Origin: Mycolicibacterium wolinskyi
Lineage (GTDB): Bacteria; Actinomycetota; Actinomycetes; Mycobacteriales; Mycobacteriaceae
NCBI RefSeq assembly: GCF_002101965.1
Contig: NZ_LQQA01000030.1
Location: 712,691 to 776,690 of the forward strand
Direction: 5' to 3'
Length of the DNA stretch: 64,000 bases
Shown: piece by piece, positions 16,485 through 24,425 of the stretch
Numbering within the stretch: position 1 is the stretch's first letter
Layout of the letters: each line of letters opens with the position of its first letter
Program-made: the position numbers and the translations under genes
Notes under the pieces: model-generated
Databases searched by the model: none
The model's input: only the letters and a program-made list of their open reading frames with translations
What the model was told of the DNA's origin: nothing

Positions 16485-17363
16485 CTATTCCGTGAGCTCG
16501 CGCAACACTCCCAACACATTGGCGATGACGGCCGAATCCTGAGTCCGGGCGGCGACCAGGTCGACGCCCAACGACGCAGGCGCCAACGGCACGTAACGCA
16601 CCCCGGCGATGTCGAGCGCGGCCGTGGGGGCGGGGACGATCGCGACGCCGATCCCGGCCGCGACGAGCGTCACGAGGGTCGAGGTTTCGGAGACCTCCTG
16701 ACGGATCCGCGGCACGTACCCGGCATCGGCGCATATCGCCGCGACCAGGTTGCTCATGACCGAGCGGCCATGGCCGGCGTGAACGACGAAATCCTCGTCG
16801 CGCAGATCGTCGACGGTCACCTCGGCGCGGCCGGCCAGGCGATGGTCGGCGGGCAGCGCGGCCAGCAACCGGTCGCGGCGCACTGTCTCGGTCACGACGC
16901 CGTCGTGCATCACCGGCGGACGCAGCAGCGCGAGATCGATGCCGCCCGAGACGAGGGCCTCGAGCTGGGCGGGCGCCAGCATCTCGCCACGCACACTGAC
17001 CTCGACACCGGGCAACGATTCGCCGAGCGCCCGGACCAGCTGCGGAAGCAGTGAATACGTGGCCGAACCGACGCATCCAATCGCCACCCGTCCCTCGATA
17101 CCCGCGGCGATCCGCCGGGCCTGGCCGGCCGCCTCCTCGACGGCGTCGAGAATCTCGACAGTGCGCTGCAGGTAAGCGCGGCCGGCCGGGGTCAGCTCGA
17201 CCGTGCGGGTGGTGCGGATCAGCAGCTCGACACCGAGCTCACGTTCGAGCTGTCGGATCTGCTGGGACAATGGCGGCTGGGCGATGTGCAGGCGTTCCGC
17301 CGCGCGGCCGAAGTGCAGTTCCTCGCCGACGGCCCGGAAGTAGCGCAGGTGACGCAGTTCCAC
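16485..17363 (-). CDS. LysR-family regulator divergent to pcaF-pcaD-pcaI-pcaJ
   Basis: A 292-residue LysR-type regulator. The winged helix-turn-helix (ELRHLRYFRAVGEELHFGRA through QLERELGVELL) occupies residues 1-65 and the periplasmic-binding-like effector domain fills the rest. I prefer GTG 17363 (GGAG 12 bases upstream), although ATG 17381 in frame is possible. Divergence from the 3-oxoadipate genes, plus close similarity to the second LysR at 29175, suggests it activates the lower pathway in response to muconate, 3-oxoadipate or a related acid, as CatR and PcaQ do elsewhere. The effector is inference. Confidence 0.85.
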   Translation of the reverse strand: MELRHLRYFRAVGEELHFGRAAERLHIAQPPLSQQIRQLERELGVELLIRTTRTVELTPAGRAYLQRTVEILDAVEEAAGQARRIAAGIEGRVAIGCVGSATYSLLPQLVRALGESLPGVEVSVRGEMLAPAQLEALVSGGIDLALLRPPVMHDGVVTETVRRDRLLAALPADHRLAGRAEVTVDDLRDEDFVVHAGHGRSVMSNLVAAICADAGYVPRIRQEVSETSTLVTLVAAGIGVAIVPAPTAALDIAGVRYVPLAPASLGVDLVAARTQDSAVIANVLGVLRELTE

Positions 17364-17395
17364 TATTAGGACTCCGTGCATATCAATGGGGCAGA

Positions 17396-17410
17396 TCTGA
17401 GTATTTCAGA
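17396..17410. promoter_or_regulatory. Candidate LysR box between lysR and pcaF
   Basis: TCTGA-GTATT-TCAGA is a 5-bp inverted repeat centred in the 77-base gap between divergent starts, as expected of a LysR recognition site (interrupted palindrome with T and A outer bases). Confidence 0.45.
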
Positions 17411-17440
17411 ATATGTGTCCGGTTGCCTAACGTCGAAGGC

Positions 17441-18670
17441 ATGACTTCGGCTTCATCCGCGTCCCAAGTGGTGATATGCAGCCCGATCCGAACCCCGGTC
17501 GGCCGGATGGGCGGCGCGCTGGCAGCCCTGACGGCGACGGATCTGGCCACGATCACCCTGCGTGAACTCGTCACCCGCACCGGCTTGGGTGAGAACGACA
17601 TCGACGACGTCGTGCTCGGCAATGGATACGCCAGTGGTGAGGCCCCCGCGATCGGCCGGATCGCCGCACTCGATGCCGGCCTCGGCACCGGCGTGCCGGG
17701 CCTGCAGATCGACCGCCGCTGCGGGTCGGGATTGCAGGCGGTGCTCTACGCGGCCGGACAGGTCGCGACTGGTGCGGCCCGCACCGTGGTCGCCGGCGGC
17801 GCCGAATCGATGTCGAACGTCGAGCACTACGCGCTCGGGCTGCGCACCGGTGTGCGGCAGGGCGGCATCGCCCTACAGGACCGACTGGATCGGGCGCGCG
17901 AAACCGCCGGTGGCGCAAGCCATCCCATTTCAGGCGGAATGATCGAGACCGCTGAGAACCTGCGCCGCGAATACGCCATCTCGCGCGAGGAGCAAGACGC
18001 ACTGGCGCTGCGCTCGCATCAGCGCGCGGTCGCCGCGCACAAGGCCGGCCGGTTCGCCGATGAACTCGTGCCGGTGACCGTGCCGGGTAAACGCAAGCCT
18101 GACATCGTCGTCGACCGCGACGAGCATCCCCGCGCCGACATCAGCATCGAGCAGCTGGCGTCGTTGCGCCCGATCCGCGGCAAGGTCGACGCCGAGGCCA
18201 CGGTGACGGCCGGCAACGCCTCTGGCCAGAACGACGGCGCCGCGATGTGCGTCGTCACCACCCGTGCCGAAGCCGAAAAGCACGGTCTCACACCGCTTCT
18301 GATGGTTAAGTCGTGGGCGGTCACCGGATGTGCACCGGAAGCGATGGGCATCGGGCCCGTCGGCGCGACGGCCGCGGCGCTGGACCGGGCCGGCCTGGTG
18401 CTCGACGAGATCGACCTCATCGAGCTCAACGAGGCGTTCGCCGCTCAGGTGCTCGCGGTCCTGGACCGGTGGAAGGTCGACCCGCTCGACGACCGGGTGA
18501 ATCCCAACGGTTCTGGGATCTCGCTGGGCCATCCGATCGGCGCCACCGGCGCGCGCATCCTGGCGACCGCGGCCCACGAAGCCGTCCGCCGAGACGCCCG
18601 CTACGTGCTCGAAACCATGTGTATCGGTGGGGGACAGGGCCTCGCGGCAATTTTCGAGGCGGTGCGATGA
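17441..18670 (+). CDS. pcaF: 3-oxoadipyl-CoA thiolase
   Basis: A 409-residue thiolase that cleaves 3-oxoadipyl-CoA to succinyl-CoA and acetyl-CoA, the last step of the beta-ketoadipate pathway. The active-site Cys lies in DRRCGSGLQAVLYA, with the second motif NPNGSGISLGHPIGATGAR and the C-terminal catalytic Cys in CIGGGQG. Sequence alone would allow acetyl-CoA acetyltransferase. The assignment as PcaF rests on the overlapping pcaD, pcaI and pcaJ genes. The stop overlaps the next start as ATGA. The start MTSASSASQ is chosen because it fits thiolase N termini; there is no strong ribosome-binding site. Confidence 0.88.
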   Translation: MTSASSASQVVICSPIRTPVGRMGGALAALTATDLATITLRELVTRTGLGENDIDDVVLGNGYASGEAPAIGRIAALDAGLGTGVPGLQIDRRCGSGLQAVLYAAGQVATGAARTVVAGGAESMSNVEHYALGLRTGVRQGGIALQDRLDRARETAGGASHPISGGMIETAENLRREYAISREEQDALALRSHQRAVAAHKAGRFADELVPVTVPGKRKPDIVVDRDEHPRADISIEQLASLRPIRGKVDAEATVTAGNASGQNDGAAMCVVTTRAEAEKHGLTPLLMVKSWAVTGCAPEAMGIGPVGATAAALDRAGLVLDEIDLIELNEAFAAQVLAVLDRWKVDPLDDRVNPNGSGISLGHPIGATGARILATAAHEAVRRDARYVLETMCIGGGQGLAAIFEAVR

Positions 18671-19428
18671 GCGTCCATCACATCGTCAGCGGGCGGCCCG
18701 ATGCGCCGGTCGTCGTGTTCTCGAATTCTCTGGGCTCGACCCACCGCATGTGGGATGCCCAGTTGGCCGCGTTCGAGGAACGGTTCCGCGTGGTGCGTTA
18801 CGACACGCGCGGGCACGGCCAGTCACCGGTGCCCGACGGCCCCTACTCGATCGACGACCTCGCCGATGACGTCGTCACGCTGATGGACGCCCTCGACGTG
18901 GAACGCGCGCACGTGGTCGGGCTGTCGCTGGGCGGCATGACCGCCATGCGGCTCGCCGCGCGCAACCCCGAACGCGTCGACCGGTTGGCCGTGCTGTGCA
19001 CGGGAGCGCAATTGCCGCCTGCCTCGGCGTGGACCGACCGAGCCGCCACCGTGCGGGCCGACGGCACCAAGGCTGTCGCCGAAGCCGTCGTGGCGCGGTG
19101 GTTCACGCCCCAATTCCTCGCCGAGCGGCCCGACCTCAAAACTGAGCACGAAGCCATGGTCGCCGCGACGCCGGCCGAAGGCTACGCGGGCTGCTGCGAG
19201 GCCATCGCGGCACTCGACCTTCGTGCCGACCTGCCGAACATCACGGCACCGACGTTGGCGATCGCCGGAACCGACGACCCGGCAACCCCGCCCGCGAAAC
19301 TGGCCGAGATCGCCGACACCGTGCGCAACGGCCGCCTGGTCGAGGTGGCGCATGCGGCCCACCTCGCCAACGCCGAGCAACCCGGCATCATCACGCCCGC
19401 CCTCATTGATTTCTTGGAGCGATCATGA
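18667..19428 (+). CDS. pcaD: 3-oxoadipate enol-lactonase
   Basis: A 253-residue alpha/beta hydrolase. The nucleophile elbow is GLSLGGM (Ser near residue 91), the oxyanion region NSLGST is at 20-25, and the C-terminal His is in HAAHLAN. It hydrolyses 3-oxoadipate enol-lactone, where the catechol and protocatechuate branches meet. In many actinomycetes PcaD is fused to PcaC as PcaL; here pcaC is a separate gene 20 kb away. It overlaps pcaF and pcaI by ATGA, so the four genes are tightly coupled. No separate catD was found, so this copy should serve both branches. Confidence 0.92.
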   Translation: MSVHHIVSGRPDAPVVVFSNSLGSTHRMWDAQLAAFEERFRVVRYDTRGHGQSPVPDGPYSIDDLADDVVTLMDALDVERAHVVGLSLGGMTAMRLAARNPERVDRLAVLCTGAQLPPASAWTDRAATVRADGTKAVAEAVVARWFTPQFLAERPDLKTEHEAMVAATPAEGYAGCCEAIAALDLRADLPNITAPTLAIAGTDDPATPPAKLAEIADTVRNGRLVEVAHAAHLANAEQPGIITPALIDFLERS

Positions 19429-20213
19429 CCCTCAACAAGGTGGTCGAATCGGCGGCCGTCGCCGTCGCCGACGTCCCCAGCGGCGCCAGCCTCGCCGTCG
19501 GCGGATTCGGCCTGGCCGGTATCCCGTGGTTTTTGATCGAGGCACTGTTGGAACAGGGCGCGGACGATCTGACGATCGTCTCCAACAACTGTGGCGTCGA
19601 CGGCGCCGGGCTCGGCCTGCTGCTGGAGGCGGGCCGCATCAGCCGGGTCATCGCCTCCTACGTCGGCGAGAACAAAGAGTTCGCGCGTCAGTACCTCGCA
19701 GGCGAACTCACCGTCGAACTCACCCCGCAGGGCACCCTCGCGGAGCGGATGCGGGCCGGCGGCAGCGGGATCGGCGCGTTCTTCACGCCGACGGGCGTGG
19801 GCACGCTCGTCGCCGAGGGCGGCCTGCCGTGGCGCTATCACCCGGACGGCACCGTCGCGCTGGCCTCGCCCGCCAAGGAGGTTCGCACCTTCGGCGGCAA
19901 GGAAATGGTGCTCGAGGAATCCATCGTCACCGACTACGCGCTCGTGCGGGCCGCCGTCGTCGACAAGGCCGGCAACTGCAAATTCCACGCCGCCGCACGC
20001 AACTTCAACCCGCCGGCCGCGATGTCCGGGCGGGTCACCGTGGTCGAGGCCGAGCAGGTCGTCGAGGTCGGCGAGCTGCATCCCGACGAGATCCACCTGC
20101 CTGGCATCTTCGTCAAGCGGATCGTCGCGCTGACGCCGGAACAGGCCGCGCACAAGGACATCGAGAAACGCACGACCCGGGCCCGCCCGGGCTCCGAGGA
20201 GGCAGCACGATGA
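19425..20213 (+). CDS. pcaI: 3-oxoadipate CoA-transferase alpha subunit
   Basis: A 262-residue subunit of a family I CoA-transferase that moves CoA from succinyl-CoA to 3-oxoadipate. The glycine-rich GGFGLAGIPWFLIEALLEQG and the SNNCGVDGAGLGLLLE stretches are typical of the A subunit. Overlap with pcaD (ATGA) and with pcaJ (ATGA) supports one heteromeric enzyme. Sequence alone cannot exclude acetoacetate (SCOT) specificity; the operon partners pcaF and pcaD argue for 3-oxoadipate. Confidence 0.9.
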   Translation: MTLNKVVESAAVAVADVPSGASLAVGGFGLAGIPWFLIEALLEQGADDLTIVSNNCGVDGAGLGLLLEAGRISRVIASYVGENKEFARQYLAGELTVELTPQGTLAERMRAGGSGIGAFFTPTGVGTLVAEGGLPWRYHPDGTVALASPAKEVRTFGGKEMVLEESIVTDYALVRAAVVDKAGNCKFHAAARNFNPPAAMSGRVTVVEAEQVVEVGELHPDEIHLPGIFVKRIVALTPEQAAHKDIEKRTTRARPGSEEAAR

Positions 20214-20860
20214 GCTGGACCCGCGAACAGATGGCAGCACGAGCCGCGGCCGAACTGCACGATGGCGACTACGTGAACCTCGGCATCGGGTTGCCCACCC
20301 TCATTCCGGACTACCTGCCGGAGGGCTCGGACGTCACACTGCACGCCGAGAACGGCATCCTCGGCGTCGGGCCGTTTCCGTATGACGACGAGGTCGACCC
20401 GGATCTCATCAACGCGGGCAAGCAGACCGTGTCCGTGGTCGCCGGTGCCTCTTTCTTCGACTCGGCAACGAGTTTCGCGATGATCCGCGGCGGGCACGTC
20501 GACGTCGCGGTGCTGGGCGGTATGCAGGTCGCGGCCAACGGTGACCTGGCCAACTGGATGGTGCCCGGATCGATGGTCAAGGGCATGGGTGGCGCGATGG
20601 ATCTCGTCAGCGGAGCCGGCCGCGTCATCGTGCTGATGGATCACGTCGCCAAATCCGGTGCTGCCAAACTCGTTTCGTCATGCAACCTGCCGCTCACCGG
20701 CAAGGCCGTGGTGAGCCGGGTGATCACCGACCTCGGCGTCTTCGATGTCACGGGTGACGGCTTCCGCGTCGTCGAGCTCGCGCCCGGCGTTGACTACGAC
20801 GACGTGGTGGCCAAGACCGGCGCGACGGTCATCGACGGCCGCGTTCCCGCGGGCGTCTAG
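20210..20860 (+). CDS. pcaJ: 3-oxoadipate CoA-transferase beta subunit
   Basis: A 216-residue catalytic subunit. The conserved catalytic Glu is in HAENGILGVGPFP, followed by GGHVDVAVLGGMQV and the NWMVPG-KGMGGAMDL signature. It pairs with the preceding subunit. It is the last gene of the pcaF-pcaD-pcaI-pcaJ unit and converges on a D-alanyl-D-alanine carboxypeptidase gene 18 bases away. Confidence 0.91.
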   Translation: MSWTREQMAARAAAELHDGDYVNLGIGLPTLIPDYLPEGSDVTLHAENGILGVGPFPYDDEVDPDLINAGKQTVSVVAGASFFDSATSFAMIRGGHVDVAVLGGMQVAANGDLANWMVPGSMVKGMGGAMDLVSGAGRVIVLMDHVAKSGAAKLVSSCNLPLTGKAVVSRVITDLGVFDVTGDGFRVVELAPGVDYDDVVAKTGATVIDGRVPAGV

Positions 20861-20878
20861 GGTCCGTCAGCGAGTAGA

Positions 20879-21388
20879 TCAGCCCGCCGCGTTGGGCAGC
20901 AGTGGTGGGCAGTGGCCCCCCGGGTCGGCGACCAGTTCGAAGTGCCACAGTTCGTTGGCGTAGATCTGGCACAGCCCGAACCGGGAACCGTTGGCGATCA
21001 GCCATTGATCGGCGCCCGCGCCGCCGATGTCGACGGCCTCGCCGGTCACGTGCCGGGACGCCGCCGGAGTCTGCACGTACTCGCGCGCGGCGGCCAGGCT
21101 GCCGTACGTCTGCACCGCGTCGTCGAGCAGGCTCTGCTGGAACTCCGCGGACCGCCACCCCGAGGTGACGGTCATCGTGATGCCCTCCGCCGCCGCGGCG
21201 GTGGCAGCGTTCTGGATGGCGGTCAGAAGCCGCGGGTCGAGCCGGTTGATGGCCGGATTCTGCACGTCGAACGGGGTCAGGGTCTGACCGTTCGCGAGGG
21301 ACCCGTCACCGGGATCGATTGCAATCGTGTTGTCGGCGAGCTCGATCTGCGGGGTTGCGGTCGGTGTGCCGAGCGCCGCGACCACCAC
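20879..21388 (-). CDS. VanY/M15-type D-alanyl-D-alanine carboxypeptidase, signal peptide apparently frameshifted
   Basis: The frame gives 169 residues with the M15B zinc-peptidase core: SRHVTGEAVDIGG (zinc His and Asp) and ELWHFEL (catalytic His and Glu). The enzyme would trim peptidoglycan stems outside the membrane, so it needs an export signal, but GTG 21388 is only a fallback start. The in-frame sequence upstream encodes a signal-like hydrophobic core AGAVASLVAGVVVAALG but has no start codon before a stop. ATG codons at 21435 and 21438 lie one base out of frame. A single missing G in the GGGG run (21418-21421) would restore MGRFLG joined to that core. Confidence 0.75.
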   Translation of the reverse strand: MVVAALGTPTATPQIELADNTIAIDPGDGSLANGQTLTPFDVQNPAINRLDPRLLTAIQNAATAAAAEGITMTVTSGWRSAEFQQSLLDDAVQTYGSLAAAREYVQTPAASRHVTGEAVDIGGAGADQWLIANGSRFGLCQIYANELWHFELVADPGGHCPPLLPNAAG

Positions 21389-21463
21389 ACCTGCGACCAG
21401 CGACGCGACCGCACCGGCCCCAGAAACCTCCCCATCATCGTGCCCACATTACGCACCGCCGGG

Positions 21464-24097
21464 TCATCTGCGAAGTGCAGCTAACTCTGCGCGGGACCGA
21501 ACGCCCAACTTCGCGTACACCCGGGTCAGGTGGTACTGCACGGTCTTGGGGGAGACGAACAGTTCGGCAGCTACTTCACGGTTCGACAGGCCCTGCGCCA
21601 CGAGTGAGGTCACCGCGTCTTCCTGCGGGGTCAGTTCGACGCTGTCGCGCGAGCCGCGCAGTTGGTGCAGGCCGCCGGCCTTGAGTTCGCGCTCGCAGCG
21701 GGCGACGACGGCGTGCGCGCCGAGCGACAAGTACAGGTCGCGGGCCGTGCTGATGACGGCGTCGGCCTCACGGCGCTTCCCGGCCCGGCGCAGGGTCTGA
21801 CCGTAGGCGAAGTTGATGCGTGCCCGGTCATAGCGCAGTGGCAGCCCGTCGATCAGGGCCAGGGACTCCTCGAACTTCACGCGTGCCGCCGCGAGGTCTC
21901 CCTGGGCACCCAGGAGCCTGCCGCGCGCGTATCCGAGACGTGCCATGGCCGAGCGATGCCCACGTTCCTCGGCCTGCTCTTCGTGCGGACGCAGGAATAC
22001 GTCTGCGGCCTCCAACTTGCCGTCGATGACCAGAGCGTTGGCCATCAGGTCGGGCCACGGCCAGTAGCCGGGTTCGGCGAGTGAGGTGCCCGCCGCCATC
22101 GCGGCGAGTGGCTCCACGACGCGCAGTACCTTCGCGTAGTCCGCTTCGGCCTCCGCGACCTGCGCCCGCGCGAGAATGGTGGGTATCCGCATCATCTCGT
22201 AGTCCTGTGTGACCACGTCGGCCGCGCGTACCGCGGATTCCGCTGCGGCCCAGTCGCCGCGTAACGCATTTATCTGTGCGGCAGTCCATTCCAGGAGCGG
22301 TGTGACGATCACGATGCCGCTGGAGTCGGCCAGGTCGAGACCGGATTCGACGGTGGCCAGGGCGGCATCCCAGTCCCCGCTGACGAATTGCACGCGGGCC
22401 AGCCAACCTTTCGTCCACAATGTGATTCGCGTCGATCCCCCCAAACCTGCTGTGGCCACCGCGCTTTCCAAGTTGCTGCGGGCCGCGTCGACGTCGTCGC
22501 GAATGAGTTGCAGCCAGCCCCGGCCCATCGTGATGCGCTGCGCCTGCGCACCGTGCCGAAGCCGGCCCGCCAGTGCGTCGTAGGACGCGGTTGCTTCATC
22601 CGGACGTCCTGCGGCGGCCAGTCCGAGTCCGCGGATCGCGGCGGACTCGATCCCGGTGGGGGAGTCCCGATCGGCCAGGCGCAATGCGGTATCGGCCCAG
22701 GCGACCAGTTCGTCGCCGCGGCAGCGGATGAGGGAGTGCAGCACGTAGCGCTGCGCGATGAGCGCGGCGATCTCCGGATCGCGCTTGCTGTTGACGATGT
22801 CCCAGGCTCGGCGCAGCCGGACCTCAGCTTCGGTCGCGCGGCCCCGCAGTATCGCGAGATACGCCAGAACGGCGTTGCGCAAGGGAGTTTCGCGGAGAAC
22901 CTCGACCGAAGGCACGAGGGATGCGGCAGCCGAACAGTCGCCCGCGGCCACGAGCGCGTCGACCGAGCGCGTGAGGCGTTCGTCGCGCAGCAATGGATCC
23001 GGTGTCAGCCGACTCGAGTCGCGAAACAAGATCGCGGCTTGCGCCCACGCTCCCTCGTTGCCGCGCGTGTGGGCCAGTGCGTTGACCTCGTCGGCGAGCG
23101 TTTCGTCCGGCAGGGGTGCGGCGGCGACCCGGTGCCGAAGCTGCCGCGCCTGGTCGGTGACGATCTCGGCAGCACGGCGATGCGATTCGGCAACGGCGCG
23201 TACCCCCATGAGCTGCAGCACCGCGGTCCGGCAGAGTGGATCGGGTAGGCTGGGCTCGAACTGCGTTGTCTGCAACAGTAATCCGGCCGACACGCCGGCG
23301 TCGAGGCCGACCAGTGGGTCATCGGCGCCCGCCAGCGCGGCGGCCTCGGCGAGGGATGCGCCAGCACCCAATACGGCGAAGGCCTCCACCAGGGCGCGGC
23401 CATCGGTTCCGCAGTGCAACAGCGCGGCCTCGACGGAAGCCAGGACGTGCGAAGGCGCAGGCAGGGTCGCATCCGGGCGGGACCACACCGCCGCAGGCGC
23501 CTCGTCGAGCAGGGCCAGCGCGTGCCGCGGGTTGCCCCGAGTATGGCGGGTCAGTGCGTCGACCATCGCGGGATGCAGTGTGACACCATGCCTGCGGGCG
23601 ATCTCACCGATCGCGTTCGGAAGCAGCCCGGCCAACCGGATCTGGTGCGCGGCGATGTCGGCGGACACGTCGTCGAGGGTCTCCATGCCGAGTGCGATCA
23701 GCACGGGGATCTCACTCTGATGTCGCACCAGGGTCGAAATAGCCTGCAATGAAACAGGATCAGCATTGTGGGCATCGTCGATCACCAGCAGTAGCGTGCC
23801 GCGACCGGTCAAATGGTCGACCAGGTGCGCCGCGGCGTCGAGCGGATCCGCGGGCATCTCGTCCTGGAGCAGTTGGGCGAGCACGCCGGCGGGCAGATCG
23901 GACTCCCATGCGGTGGCCTGTGCCCACCGGCCGGACCGTTGTGCCGCGAGTTCCCTCAGCACGGCGGTCTTGCCGATGCCGGGTTCGCCGGTCACTGCGA
24001 CCACGACCGCGCCGTGCTCGGCCTCGGCGAGCAGGTCTGACAGTTCAGCCAGTTCGCGCTCCCGGCCGATGCATCCTGTCGAACCGACCACGTCCAC
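21464..24097 (-). CDS. LAL-type LuxR regulator with AAA ATPase domain
   Basis: An 877-residue large ATP-binding regulator. Walker A is GEPGIGKT near residues 37-44, Walker B is LLLVIDDAHNAD near 96-107, a long TPR-like helical region follows, and a GerE/LuxR helix-turn-helix ends the protein (LTPQEDAVTSLVAQGLSNRE through VYAKLGVRSRAEL). This is the MalT/LAL architecture, in which an inducer and ATP drive oligomerisation. It lies between the pca and ben gene sets and is divergent from a 71-residue gene, so it could govern aromatic uptake or ben expression, but nothing in the sequence proves that. Confidence 0.88.
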   Translation of the reverse strand: MDVVGSTGCIGRERELAELSDLLAEAEHGAVVVAVTGEPGIGKTAVLRELAAQRSGRWAQATAWESDLPAGVLAQLLQDEMPADPLDAAAHLVDHLTGRGTLLLVIDDAHNADPVSLQAISTLVRHQSEIPVLIALGMETLDDVSADIAAHQIRLAGLLPNAIGEIARRHGVTLHPAMVDALTRHTRGNPRHALALLDEAPAAVWSRPDATLPAPSHVLASVEAALLHCGTDGRALVEAFAVLGAGASLAEAAALAGADDPLVGLDAGVSAGLLLQTTQFEPSLPDPLCRTAVLQLMGVRAVAESHRRAAEIVTDQARQLRHRVAAAPLPDETLADEVNALAHTRGNEGAWAQAAILFRDSSRLTPDPLLRDERLTRSVDALVAAGDCSAAASLVPSVEVLRETPLRNAVLAYLAILRGRATEAEVRLRRAWDIVNSKRDPEIAALIAQRYVLHSLIRCRGDELVAWADTALRLADRDSPTGIESAAIRGLGLAAAGRPDEATASYDALAGRLRHGAQAQRITMGRGWLQLIRDDVDAARSNLESAVATAGLGGSTRITLWTKGWLARVQFVSGDWDAALATVESGLDLADSSGIVIVTPLLEWTAAQINALRGDWAAAESAVRAADVVTQDYEMMRIPTILARAQVAEAEADYAKVLRVVEPLAAMAAGTSLAEPGYWPWPDLMANALVIDGKLEAADVFLRPHEEQAEERGHRSAMARLGYARGRLLGAQGDLAAARVKFEESLALIDGLPLRYDRARINFAYGQTLRRAGKRREADAVISTARDLYLSLGAHAVVARCERELKAGGLHQLRGSRDSVELTPQEDAVTSLVAQGLSNREVAAELFVSPKTVQYHLTRVYAKLGVRSRAELAALRR

Positions 24098-24209
24098 ATC
24101 GTACGGCGCACGTCCGGGCCGTCAGGCCGAGGAAATTCGATTGCGTGTGTGGACCTTCCGGAGTACCCACATTGGTTGGGTGGAGATCCGATAGAAGGGT
24201 TGGGGGATT

Positions 24210-24425
24210 GTGCGCTGCCGCAAAGGCGACGCCGTGACTGCGCGCCGCCAGATCGAAGGGATTGATGTCCCGGTCGTACCCGCAGGGTCCCGCGGGACGG
24301 TGTTGACGACGACCATGCTCGGCAGGCCCAAGAGGGTGTTCTTCGCCGTCTCGGATGGCTGGGGACTCAAGCGGTTTCAGGTGACGGTCCGGCCAGGCGA
24401 CGTGCAGGTGGCCGATCAGCCCTGA
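24210..24425 (+). CDS. Small beta-rich (SH3/KOW-like) protein
   Basis: A 71-residue soluble protein, GTG start with GGGGG 4 bases upstream. Its pattern GDAVTARRQIEG...VPAGSRGTVLTTT...RVFFAVSDGWG...FQVTVRPGDVQVAD alternates hydrophobic and polar residues like a small SH3- or KOW-type barrel. No catalytic motif is visible. It converges on benCD, with the two stops overlapping by 10 bases, and is divergent from the LAL regulator. I do not recognise a function. Its balanced composition and ribosome-binding site make it more likely real than a shadow. Confidence 0.6.
   Translation: MRCRKGDAVTARRQIEGIDVPVVPAGSRGTVLTTTMLGRPKRVFFAVSDGWGLKRFQVTVRPGDVQVADQP

Noticed and set aside
15477..17054. A 525-residue plus-strand frame across the SDR and LysR genes
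   Set aside because: Antisense shadow over two well-supported genes, with no start signal and no domain.
19425..20860. Acetoacetate:succinyl-CoA CoA-transferase (SCOT)
   Set aside because: Sequence allows it, but the ATGA-coupled position between pcaD and the end of the pcaF operon makes 3-oxoadipate the better substrate.
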